A stretch of 12,794 nt of DNA. Origin: Armatimonadota bacterium (GTDB lineage: Bacteria > Armatimonadota > UBA5829). The stretch lies in NCBI GenBank assembly GCA_023398345.1, contig JAEWSK010000305.1, positions 1 through 12,794 of the forward strand, read 5' to 3'. The first letter of the stretch is position 1. The number at the start of each line of letters is the position of its first letter. The notes under the pieces are model-generated. The model did not search any database. It worked only from the letters and a program-made list of their open reading frames with translations, and was not told the DNA's origin. A program made the position numbers and the translations under genes. Below, in pieces: positions 7,164 through 12,794 of the stretch.

Positions 7164-8432
7164 TTACACCCAACCACGAAGCTTTACTGCATCAGCAACT
7201 CTCTTGACGCTGACCATATAGGCGGCGGTGCGCATATCGGTCTTGTGGGCCAGAGACATCGCCAAAACATCAGAAAACGCCTTGGTCATTTTTCTTTCGA
7301 GCTTTACATGGACATCGTCTTCTTCCCAGTATAGACCAGTTACGTTCTGCACCCACTCAAAGTAGGAGACCGTAACGCCGCCGGCATTGGCTAAGAAATC
7401 CGGGATAACAAACACGCCATTTGCATAAAGCACTTCGTCAGCGGTAGGAGTGGTGGGGCCGTTTGCAAGCTCGCAGACGATTTTTGCGCGGATGTTGTCG
7501 GCATTTGCGCTAGTGATTACGCCTTCAAGCGCAGCCGGGATCAGCACATCGACGTCCAATTCGAGCAGTTGATCGTTACTGATCGACTTCGCACCAGGGA
7601 AGTTGATTACCGATCCAGTTGCCAGTTTGTGCTCAACTAATGCTTTTGTGTCAAAACCTTCTTCGTTGTATATGCAGCCTTTTGTATCGCTGACTGCAAC
7701 AACAATGCTGCCCAAAAGCTCTGAGCACAAAGTCGCGGCATACTGGCCTGCGTTGCCGAAGCCTTGAACGGCGACGGTTGCCTTGCTCAGATCGATTTTC
7801 AAGTGCTTTGCAGCCTCACGAATTGTGTGCATGCCGCCTCTGGCTGTGGCATCACCGCGGCCTTCCGAGCCACCTATCGCCAACGGCTTGCCGGTGATGA
7901 CGCCGGGGGCGTTATAGCCGGTGATTTTGGAGTATTCGTCCATCATCCATGCCATAATTTGCGGAGTCGTGTAGACATCGGGGGCGGGGACATCCTTTTC
8001 AGGGCCTATAAATCGTCCAACTTGATCGATGTATGCGCGGCTGAGACGCTCAAGTTCGCCGCAAGACATCTCTTTGGGGTTGCAGATGATACCGCCTTTT
8101 CCGCCGCCAAGCGGAATGTCGGCTACTGAGCATTTCCATGTCATCCATGCAGCAAGCGCACGGACGGTATCAATTGTCTCGCTGGGATGGAAACGAATGC
8201 CGCCCTTGCTCGGGCCGCGGGCGTTATTGTATTGAACACGGAAGCCCTTGAAAACTTTTACAGTCCCATCATCCATCTTGACCGGCAGTGAGACGTGTAG
8301 TTCACGCAGCGGCTCTCTTAGGACTTGGTGGACAGCCGGGTCAAGGTTGAGCATTTTTGCGGCCTTGTCCAACTGTATCTGTGCAATGGTAAACGGATTG
8401 GCCTCTTCGACTTGCAATTTTTGCTGACTCAT
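7164..8432 (-). CDS. gdhA: Glutamate dehydrogenase (hexameric, NAD(P)-dependent)
   Basis: This enzyme interconverts glutamate with 2-oxoglutarate plus ammonium. The 422-residue product is the usual size for small hexameric GDHs and resembles the bacterial catabolic and thermophile/archaeal type. K76 (PSKGGIRFH), K100 (TWKCSVADIPLGGGKGG), catalytic K112 and D152 (VPAPDV) have the same spacing (24, 12 and 40 residues) as Clostridium symbiosum K89, K113, K125 and D165. The Rossmann motif GFGNAG is at 224-229. Coenzyme choice cannot be read safely. The ATG at 8432 is preferred because GGAGGAG (8442-8436) sits just before it. An in-frame ATG at 8471 would add 13 residues that lack a ribosome site and lie in structured leader. 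The gene is monocistronic: its own promoter and phased repeats are upstream and two terminators follow. Adjacency to the glycine cleavage genes suggests joint handling of ammonium. Confidence 0.96.
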   Translation of the reverse strand: MSQQKLQVEEANPFTIAQIQLDKAAKMLNLDPAVHQVLREPLRELHVSLPVKMDDGTVKVFKGFRVQYNNARGPSKGGIRFHPSETIDTVRALAAWMTWKCSVADIPLGGGKGGIICNPKEMSCGELERLSRAYIDQVGRFIGPEKDVPAPDVYTTPQIMAWMMDEYSKITGYNAPGVITGKPLAIGGSEGRGDATARGGMHTIREAAKHLKIDLSKATVAVQGFGNAGQYAATLCSELLGSIVVAVSDTKGCIYNEEGFDTKALVEHKLATGSVINFPGAKSISNDQLLELDVDVLIPAALEGVITSANADNIRAKIVCELANGPTTPTADEVLYANGVFVIPDFLANAGGVTVSYFEWVQNVTGLYWEEDDVHVKLERKMTKAFSDVLAMSLAHKTDMRTAAYMVSVKRVADAVKLRGWV

Positions 8433-8545
8433 TTTCTCCTCCAAAAAACAGCGTGTTTTATGAAGCATCATTGCTTTGAGCCAGCGGCATTGCTGGGGGG
8501 ACTAACGCATCATCGACATTAGTCGAAACATTTTCGTAACATTCC
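8433..8545 (-). promoter_or_regulatory. Structured 5' leader of the glutamate dehydrogenase mRNA
   Basis: About 110 nt separate the predicted transcription start from the ATG. The leader can form four successive hairpins. H1 is GACTAATG/CGTTAGTC (8524-8500, 8 bp with one G-T pair). H2 is CCAGC/GCTGG (8496-8481, 5 bp). H3 is AAGCA/TGCTT (8476-8463, 5 bp). H4 is AAAACA/TGTTTT (8459-8445), followed by further T and then the GGAGGAG ribosome site. H2 and H3 share the sequence AGCAATG. It matches no riboswitch class I recognise. It may be a cis-acting regulatory RNA, but short hairpins arise by chance and function is unproven. Confidence 0.4.
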
Positions 8546-8554
8546 AGAAACATT
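8525..8554 (-). repeat. Three direct repeats at 11-bp spacing over the glutamate dehydrogenase promoter
   Basis: On the minus strand AATGTTWC occurs three times: AATGTTTC (8554-8547), AATGTTAC (8543-8536) and AATGTTTC (8532-8525). Successive copies are exactly 11 bp apart, one helical turn. The first overlaps the -10 box and the others cover the transcription start and early leader. A degenerate ACATT (plus strand 8516-8520) lies 12 bp further on. The placement suggests an operator bound by a protein on one DNA face, most simply a repressor. Confidence 0.6.
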
Positions 8555-8580
8555 GTAGGATCGACAGGTAAGTTTGTCAA
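8552..8580 (-). promoter_or_regulatory. Sigma70-type promoter of glutamate dehydrogenase
   Basis: A perfect -35 TTGACA (8580-8575), a 17-bp spacer and -10 TACAAT (8557-8552) lie on the minus strand. The -35 box begins 3 nt after the lipM stop. The predicted start is near 8545. No terminator separates lipM from this promoter, so the gene could also receive read-through from the gcv operon. Confidence 0.85.
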
Positions 8581-8583
8581 GGT

Positions 8584-9402
8584 CTACTGTTTCCTGGAGA
8601 TAGTCCATTCCGATGTGGCATACTTCTTTTGCGCAAGATCGCGCGCGATCTTGATTTCATTGTTTGTGAGATTTTCAGGCTTTAGCGAGGTTTGCATGTA
8701 ATTGCCGAACCCGAGAACAATGGCTTTGGCAATCGTTTCAAACGAGAACCCATCAAGTGAGTAATTTGAAGTTCGTGGGGCTTGACCAAACACTCGGTCT
8801 GCATCAAATTTTGGCGGGCAAAATGGAATCGATCCCTGCTCAAGCAATGCTCCGTATTTGCGGACTTGCGCCGATCCGACTGCTTTTGCGCGTCCAATTC
8901 TAACATCGCATTCCGCGATGTGCGCAAAGCAATCGGCGTCATGTAAACTTGGACGACTCGCATGCGACGGGCCGATTTCGGCGTCCATGCCCAATAGTTG
9001 CAGCCCCGCAACCATTCCGCCCATAAGCCATTGATGGCTTGCAAGCACACTGCTGCATCCGCTGGGCAGGTCGGATTCAGTGACGGCAATGCTGAACGTA
9101 ACGTCGCTGCCATGCATTACCGCTCGTCCACCTGTTATTCGGCGAACTACGTCAATATTGCTTTCGCGGCAATAGTCTAAGTTAAATTTGGCTGTAATAT
9201 CTTGCAGGCATCCGAGCGATATTGACGGGCGCTGCCATGAATAAATGCGTATTGTTGGCAAAACGAGGCCATCTGCGCATGCGCGCAGTATCGCCTCGTC
9301 AATGGCCATGTTCTCCGCAGCGCCGCGAGCGCCATCGAAAATCAGTCGCCAACCGCACTTTGGTGTGCAATTTGTTTTGCTACTCGGAACTTTCGGACAC
9401 AT
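8584..9402 (-). CDS. lipM: LipM-type octanoyl-[ACP]:protein N-octanoyltransferase (lipoate ligase fold)
   Basis: LipM moves octanoate from acyl-carrier protein to a lipoyl domain, in Bacillus to GcvH, before LipA inserts sulfur. The 272-residue product has the BPL/LplA fold. Motifs include AENMAIDEAI at 29-38, RRITGGRAVMHGSDVTFS at 87-104, the presumed catalytic C158 in DCFAH, K173 in GRAKAVGSAQ, EQGSIPF, and the C-terminal KKYATSEW typical of LipM. A lipoate-protein ligase (LplA) is the alternative, but the active-site Cys and C-terminus favour LipM. ATG 9402 is preferred: GGAG (9413-9410) is 7 nt upstream. The TTG at 9441 has less support. The gene overlaps the end of gcvPB by 23 nt, which suggests coupling. 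An unusual N-terminal segment before W18 carries C2, C12 and C16. Position directly after the gcv genes supports GcvH as substrate. Confidence 0.85.
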   Translation of the reverse strand: MCPKVPSSKTNCTPKCGWRLIFDGARGAAENMAIDEAILRACADGLVLPTIRIYSWQRPSISLGCLQDITAKFNLDYCRESNIDVVRRITGGRAVMHGSDVTFSIAVTESDLPSGCSSVLASHQWLMGGMVAGLQLLGMDAEIGPSHASRPSLHDADCFAHIAECDVRIGRAKAVGSAQVRKYGALLEQGSIPFCPPKFDADRVFGQAPRTSNYSLDGFSFETIAKAIVLGFGNYMQTSLKPENLTNNEIKIARDLAQKKYATSEWTISRKQ

Positions 9403-10840
9403 ATCGCAGCTCCGGTCGGCGGGCGGCGGTTGCCTCGTCAAGTCGCTTGACCAGCGTCAAATGCGGCGCAGCGCACACACCGGCCGGGTCGGTCTCAGTT
9501 TCGCGCGCAATTGCGAGCATTGCGTCGGCAAACGCATCGAGCGTCTCGATGCTCTCAGTTTCCGTCGGCTCGATCATCAGCGCCTCATGGACAATTAAAG
9601 GGAAGTAAATAGTCGGCGGGTGAAAATCAAAGTCGATTAAGCGCTTGGCAATATCCAGTGCCTTGACCCCAAGCTGCTTCTGTCTTTCGGCCGATGCCAC
9701 GAACTCGTGCATGCAATAATCACTATGGGGCACATCGTAGGCCGACTTAATCCGCGAAAGCAAATAATTGGCATTGAGCACGGCATTTTCACTGACTGAT
9801 TTCAGCCCGTCCGCGCCGAGCGAAAGAATATAAGCATAGGCCCGCAGAACAATTGCGATGTTGCCGTAAAAACTATGCACGCGGCCAATCGAATCCGGCC
9901 TTTCATAGTTGAGATAGTAACGGTCGCCGTCCATTGCCACGTTTGGAACAGGCAGATATGGCTCTAAAAACTTCTTGACCGCCACTGGCCCGGAACCGGG
10001 GCCGCCTCCTCCGTGCGGGGTTGAAAACGTCTTGTGCAAATTTAAGTGCATTGCGTCGAAGCCGTTGTCGCCGGGCCGATACCAGCCCATTACGGCGTTC
10101 ATGTTCGCTCCGTCGCAGTATAGAAGCGCGCCTGAATCATGCACCATTTTGGATATCTCTTCAATGCGCGATTCAAAGAGGCCCAGCGTGTTGGGATTGG
10201 TAAGCATAACCGCTGCTGTCTCGTCGGATAACTCCGAGTGCAGAGCGTCGAGATCGACAAGCCCATCCGAACCCGACGGCACTTTTAATATATCGTAGCC
10301 GCAGCGGGCTGCGGTTGCTGGATTAGTTCCGTGCGATGAGTCCGGCACAATTACAACATGTCTTTGAGTCTGACCGGTGCGCTCATGATGGCGCTTAAAT
10401 ATCATCATAGCCGTAAGCTCGCCATGAGCGCCCGCCGCGGGTTGAAGCGTAACGGCGTCCATTCCGCTGACGGTTTTTATGAAATTTTGCGTATCATACA
10501 GGGCCTTGAGCATGCCCTGCGCGAGGGATTCGTCGGAATAAGGATGCAGTTCGGCAAATCCCGCCAGCGAAGCGACTTCTTCGTTGATTTTGGGATTATA
10601 CTTCATCGTGCATGAACCAAGCGGGTAGAACCCGGCATCTACGCTGTAATTGGCGCTCGACAGCCGTGTAAAGTGACGTATTACGTCAACTTGGCTAATT
10701 TCAGGCAGAGGCAAATTTTTGCGCAAATTCTCCGCGCCTAGATATTTTTCCGCCGGTTGAGACTCAACATCGGCCGCCGGCAAGCTGACGCCGGTTCGCC
10801 CCGGAGAACTGTATTGAAAAATAGTTTTGTCTGCGCTCAT
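9380..10840 (-). CDS. gcvPB: Glycine dehydrogenase (decarboxylating) subunit 2
   Basis: This is the PLP-carrying half of the split P-protein, which decarboxylates glycine and passes the aminomethyl group to lipoylated GcvH. The 486-residue product is full length for bacterial GcvPB. Conserved segments include YPLGSCTMKYNPK at 72-84, QPAAGAHGE at 133-141, SSHGTNPA at 168-175, CDGANMNA at 242-249, and the PLP-binding lysine K270 in LNLHKTFSTPHGGGGPG. The start is ATG 10840, which overlaps the gcvPA stop in an ATGA (10840-10837), the usual sign of coupling for a heteromeric enzyme. GGAGG (10852-10848) lies 7 nt upstream. The last codons overlap lipM. Confidence 0.97.
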   Translation of the reverse strand: MSADKTIFQYSSPGRTGVSLPAADVESQPAEKYLGAENLRKNLPLPEISQVDVIRHFTRLSSANYSVDAGFYPLGSCTMKYNPKINEEVASLAGFAELHPYSDESLAQGMLKALYDTQNFIKTVSGMDAVTLQPAAGAHGELTAMMIFKRHHERTGQTQRHVVIVPDSSHGTNPATAARCGYDILKVPSGSDGLVDLDALHSELSDETAAVMLTNPNTLGLFESRIEEISKMVHDSGALLYCDGANMNAVMGWYRPGDNGFDAMHLNLHKTFSTPHGGGGPGSGPVAVKKFLEPYLPVPNVAMDGDRYYLNYERPDSIGRVHSFYGNIAIVLRAYAYILSLGADGLKSVSENAVLNANYLLSRIKSAYDVPHSDYCMHEFVASAERQKQLGVKALDIAKRLIDFDFHPPTIYFPLIVHEALMIEPTETESIETLDAFADAMLAIARETETDPAGVCAAPHLTLVKRLDEATAARRPELRYVSESSE

Positions 10841-12159
10841 CGCAAAGCCTCCAGAAGCGCGTCGATTTGCTCGCGGGTGCGCTTTTCAGTTACGCAAAGA
10901 AGCATTTTGTCGCGCATATCAGGATAGTATCTGCCGAGATTTAGCCCGCCGATAATGCCGCGTTTGCGCAAGTGCGCATTTATTTCATCAACCGGCTTGG
11001 GGCATTTCACCACAAATTCCTTAAAAAATCGCCCACCGGCGTTTTCATAACCCGGCAACTTTGCAATTTCGTCTGCGAGATAGTGCGACTTGGCCAAACA
11101 CAGCTCGGCGACATCGCGCAGGCCGTTTTTTCCGAGCGTTGATAAATATACGGTCGCCGCCAGCGCGCACAGCCCTTGATTGGAACATATGTTGGACGTC
11201 GCCTTTTCGCGCCGGATGTGCTGCTCTCGCGTTTGAAGCGTGAGCACATAACCGCGTTTACCGTTCGTGTCGGTTGTCGCCCCAACGATTCGACCGGGCA
11301 TTTTGCGCACGTACTGCTGCTTGCATGCAAACAGACCCAGCAGCGGCCCGCCAAACGACATTGGAATCCCCAGCGACTGTCCCTCGGCAACGGCGATGTC
11401 GGCGTCATAATCGCCAGGCGACTTGAGCAGTCCTAGCGAGATCGGATCGAATGAGACAACAAACAGCGCGCCGTTTGCATGCGCAAGTTTTGAGGCTGCA
11501 TCCATTGATTCAATTGAGCCAAAGAAGTTGGGATTTTGCGCAATTACGCACGCGGTGTTTGTGCCGATATGCTCGCCGAGTTTGGCAAAATCAGTTAATA
11601 ATGAGTCACGGCCGGATTCAATAATTGTGTAACCGGCTGCCCATGCGTAAGTGCGAAGTGTTTCGCGATAAGCCGGGTTTACGCAGTCCGAGACAAGCCA
11701 TTCAGTGCGTCCTGTAATACTCGAAGCCATCATTGCTGCCTCGGCGAGCGCGGTCGCTCCGTCGTAAAGCGAGGCATTTGCTACATCCATACCTGTGAGG
11801 TCGCATACAAGTGTCTGAAACTCAAATATCGACTGAAGCGTGCCCTGGCTGATCTCCGGTTGATACGGTGTGTATGATGTATAAAACTCAGAGCGCCCAA
11901 TTACGGCTGGAACGGTGGACGGTATATAGTGGTCATATATGCCTGCGCCCAGAAAACTGGGATTGATGCAATTGGCTGAAGCCAGCTCGGCGAAGTGACG
12001 CCTGAGCTCGATCTCGCTCATCGCGTCAGGCAAATCGAGTTTGCCTAGCATGTGCAGTTCGGCCGGAATTTGTTTTTTTAAAAGCTCGGCTACGCTGGAC
12101 GCGCCGATAGATTCCAGCATCCGCTGCTGATCGGCAGAAGTGTTCGGTATATACGACAA
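10837..12159 (-). CDS. gcvPA: Glycine dehydrogenase (decarboxylating) subunit 1
   Basis: This is the N-terminal half of the split P-protein and forms an alpha2beta2 enzyme with GcvPB. The 440-residue product matches the family in length. It starts with the typical SYIPNTSADQQRMLESIGA and carries GAGIYDHYIPSTV, YTPYQPEISQGTLQSIFEFQ, SLYDGATALAEA, and the later SFGGPLLGLFA, RIVGATTD and TSNICSNQ segments. It has the aminotransferase-like fold but no PLP lysine, as expected. The start is TTG 12159, 2 nt after the gcvH stop. AAGGAG (12173-12168), formed by the penultimate gcvH codons, is 8 nt upstream. The stop overlaps gcvPB. Confidence 0.97.
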   Translation of the reverse strand: MSYIPNTSADQQRMLESIGASSVAELLKKQIPAELHMLGKLDLPDAMSEIELRRHFAELASANCINPSFLGAGIYDHYIPSTVPAVIGRSEFYTSYTPYQPEISQGTLQSIFEFQTLVCDLTGMDVANASLYDGATALAEAAMMASSITGRTEWLVSDCVNPAYRETLRTYAWAAGYTIIESGRDSLLTDFAKLGEHIGTNTACVIAQNPNFFGSIESMDAASKLAHANGALFVVSFDPISLGLLKSPGDYDADIAVAEGQSLGIPMSFGGPLLGLFACKQQYVRKMPGRIVGATTDTNGKRGYVLTLQTREQHIRREKATSNICSNQGLCALAATVYLSTLGKNGLRDVAELCLAKSHYLADEIAKLPGYENAGGRFFKEFVVKCPKPVDEINAHLRKRGIIGGLNLGRYYPDMRDKMLLCVTEKRTREQIDALLEALR

Positions 12160-12161
12160 CT

Positions 12162-12533
12162 TCAGTGCTCCTTGATTACTGATTCATACTGCTCCGCGTT
12201 TAGCAAATCGTCGAGTTGAGTAGGATCGTCCATTTTGATTTTGACCATCCAGCCCTCGTCGAGCGAGCTTTCATTGACGAGTTGCGGAGAATCGGCAAGC
12301 GCGGAATTGAGTTGTATTATCTCGCCGGATACGGGGCTAACCAAGTCGGAGACGGTCTTGTAGGACTCGATCGTGCCGAGCACGTCTCCTGCAGCAAATT
12401 TTGATCCGGGTTCCGGCAATTCAACGAACACTATCTCGCCCAACTCCGACTGGGCGTAGTCAGTGATTCCAACGGTTGCCGTGTCGCCATCGGTCTTGAT
12501 CCACTCATGAGTCTTTGTGAACTTGAGCTCCAC
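12162..12533 (-). CDS. gcvH: Glycine cleavage system H protein (lipoyl carrier)
   Basis: GcvH carries the lipoyl arm that shuttles the aminomethyl group from P-protein to T-protein and is reoxidised by dihydrolipoamide dehydrogenase, which is not in this window. The 123-residue product is normal. FTKTHEW at 5-11, VGITDYAQSELGEIVFVELP at 21-40, and the lipoylation site ESYKTVSDLVSPVSGE with acceptor K59 are clear. The acceptor context ESYKTVSD differs slightly from the commoner ESVKAVSD. The end NESSLDEGWMVKIK is typical. The start is GTG 12533 with AGGAG 9 nt upstream; gcvT ends 12 nt before. LipM two genes downstream is the likely modifier. Confidence 0.97.
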   Translation of the reverse strand: MELKFTKTHEWIKTDGDTATVGITDYAQSELGEIVFVELPEPGSKFAAGDVLGTIESYKTVSDLVSPVSGEIIQLNSALADSPQLVNESSLDEGWMVKIKMDDPTQLDDLLNAEQYESVIKEH

Positions 12534-12545
12534 TTGAAACTTCTC

Positions 12546-12794
12546 CTATGCTCTCTTATAAAATGGTGTCGAAACGACCCTGCACGCACAGGTTCGCGCG
12601 CCCATCACGACACTGACTTTTGTGTCGACTTTCGCAAACTCACTATTTATATACACCAGCGCGATTGCTTTGTTCAAAGTCGGCGAAAAAGTGCCGCTCG
12701 TGACATTGCCGACAGCAATGCCATCCTTTACAACATCACAGCCATGCCTGGGAATACATCTATCGATTGCCTCAATACCCGCGAGCACGCGCTT
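12546..12794 (-). CDS. gcvT: Glycine cleavage system T protein (aminomethyltransferase), C-terminal end only
   Basis: The last 82 codons are present; the gene begins beyond the window edge. The reading frame is open to the edge with K-R before VLAGIEAIDR, so the GTG at 12788 is internal, not the start. IPRHGCDVVKDGIAVGNVTS, GTFSPTLNKAIALVYI and STPFYKRA match the C-terminal barrel of GcvT. The full protein transfers the methylene group from aminomethyl-GcvH to tetrahydrofolate and releases ammonium. The stretch VVMGARTCACRVV is somewhat divergent and Cys-rich compared with the usual IRGK...A.VV. It is the first visible gene of the gcv operon; the promoter lies outside. Confidence 0.95.
   Translation of the reverse strand, partial: KRVLAGIEAIDRCIPRHGCDVVKDGIAVGNVTSGTFSPTLNKAIALVYINSEFAKVDTKVSVVMGARTCACRVVSTPFYKRA

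Noticed and set aside
8433..8471. An upstream in-frame ATG for glutamate dehydrogenase at 8471
   Set aside because: It has no Shine-Dalgarno and lies within leader hairpins, whereas ATG 8432 has GGAGGAG immediately upstream and gives the family-typical N-terminus.
9403..9441. TTG at 9441 as the lipM start
   Set aside because: It would extend the overlap with gcvPB to 62 nt and add a Pro-rich tail without family support; ATG 9402 has GGAG at 7 nt.
1..12794. CRISPR arrays, tRNA or rRNA genes, insertion sequences, attachment sites
   Set aside because: No repeat-spacer pattern, no cloverleaf or rRNA motif, no transposase or integrase frame and no terminal inverted repeats were seen; the window is almost filled by intact housekeeping genes.

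Overview
The window is a bacterial chromosomal segment of about 12.8 kb. All twelve recognisable genes lie on the minus strand, so transcription runs from high to low coordinates. I see no mobile element, CRISPR array, tRNA or rRNA. The gene set is housekeeping: split glycine decarboxylase, LipM-type octanoyltransferase, hexameric glutamate dehydrogenase, cinA-thpR-recA-recX, RNase Y and YmdB. Split gcvPA/gcvPB, LipM and rny-ymdB are typical of Firmicutes and other Terrabacteria. The cinA-thpR-recA order is also known from Deinococcus. The secreted PKD protein and intermediate GC content would suit Armatimonadota or a similar deep-branching Terrabacteria lineage. This placement is inference with low to moderate certainty.

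Layout in transcription order. (1) 12794-8584: gcvT (3' part only), gcvH, gcvPA, gcvPB and lipM form a tight operon with gaps of 12 and 2 nt and overlaps of 4 and 23 nt. It encodes the T, H and P proteins of the glycine cleavage system plus the enzyme that probably octanoylates GcvH. (2) 8580-7049: glutamate dehydrogenase has its own strong promoter, which starts 3 nt after the lipM stop. The promoter carries three direct repeats at exactly 11-bp spacing and is followed by a structured leader of about 110 nt. Two terminator-like hairpins follow the gene. (3) 6998-937: a strong promoter precedes cinA-thpR-recA-recX-rny-ymdB, which couples genome maintenance to RNA-decay genes. A perfect 20-bp palindrome lies just upstream of recA. 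(4) 926-1: a separate sigma70-type promoter drives a secreted protein with a C-terminal PKD domain that runs off the window edge.

How the genes work together. Glycine cleavage releases CO2 and ammonium and charges tetrahydrofolate. The adjacent glutamate dehydrogenase can interconvert ammonium plus 2-oxoglutarate and glutamate, so neighbourhoods 1 and 2 form a plausible glycine/nitrogen module. In the recA cluster, RecX modulates RecA, CinA is a nucleotide-repair or NMN-deamidase-type protein, ThpR is an RNA 2',3'-cyclic phosphodiesterase, and RNase Y and YmdB act in mRNA turnover.

No wholly new protein system is visible. The most interesting unexplained signals are regulatory: the phased operator-like repeats and leader hairpins of the glutamate dehydrogenase gene, and the palindrome before recA. 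Five of the twelve genes use GTG or TTG starts supported by Shine-Dalgarno position or neighbouring gene boundaries.
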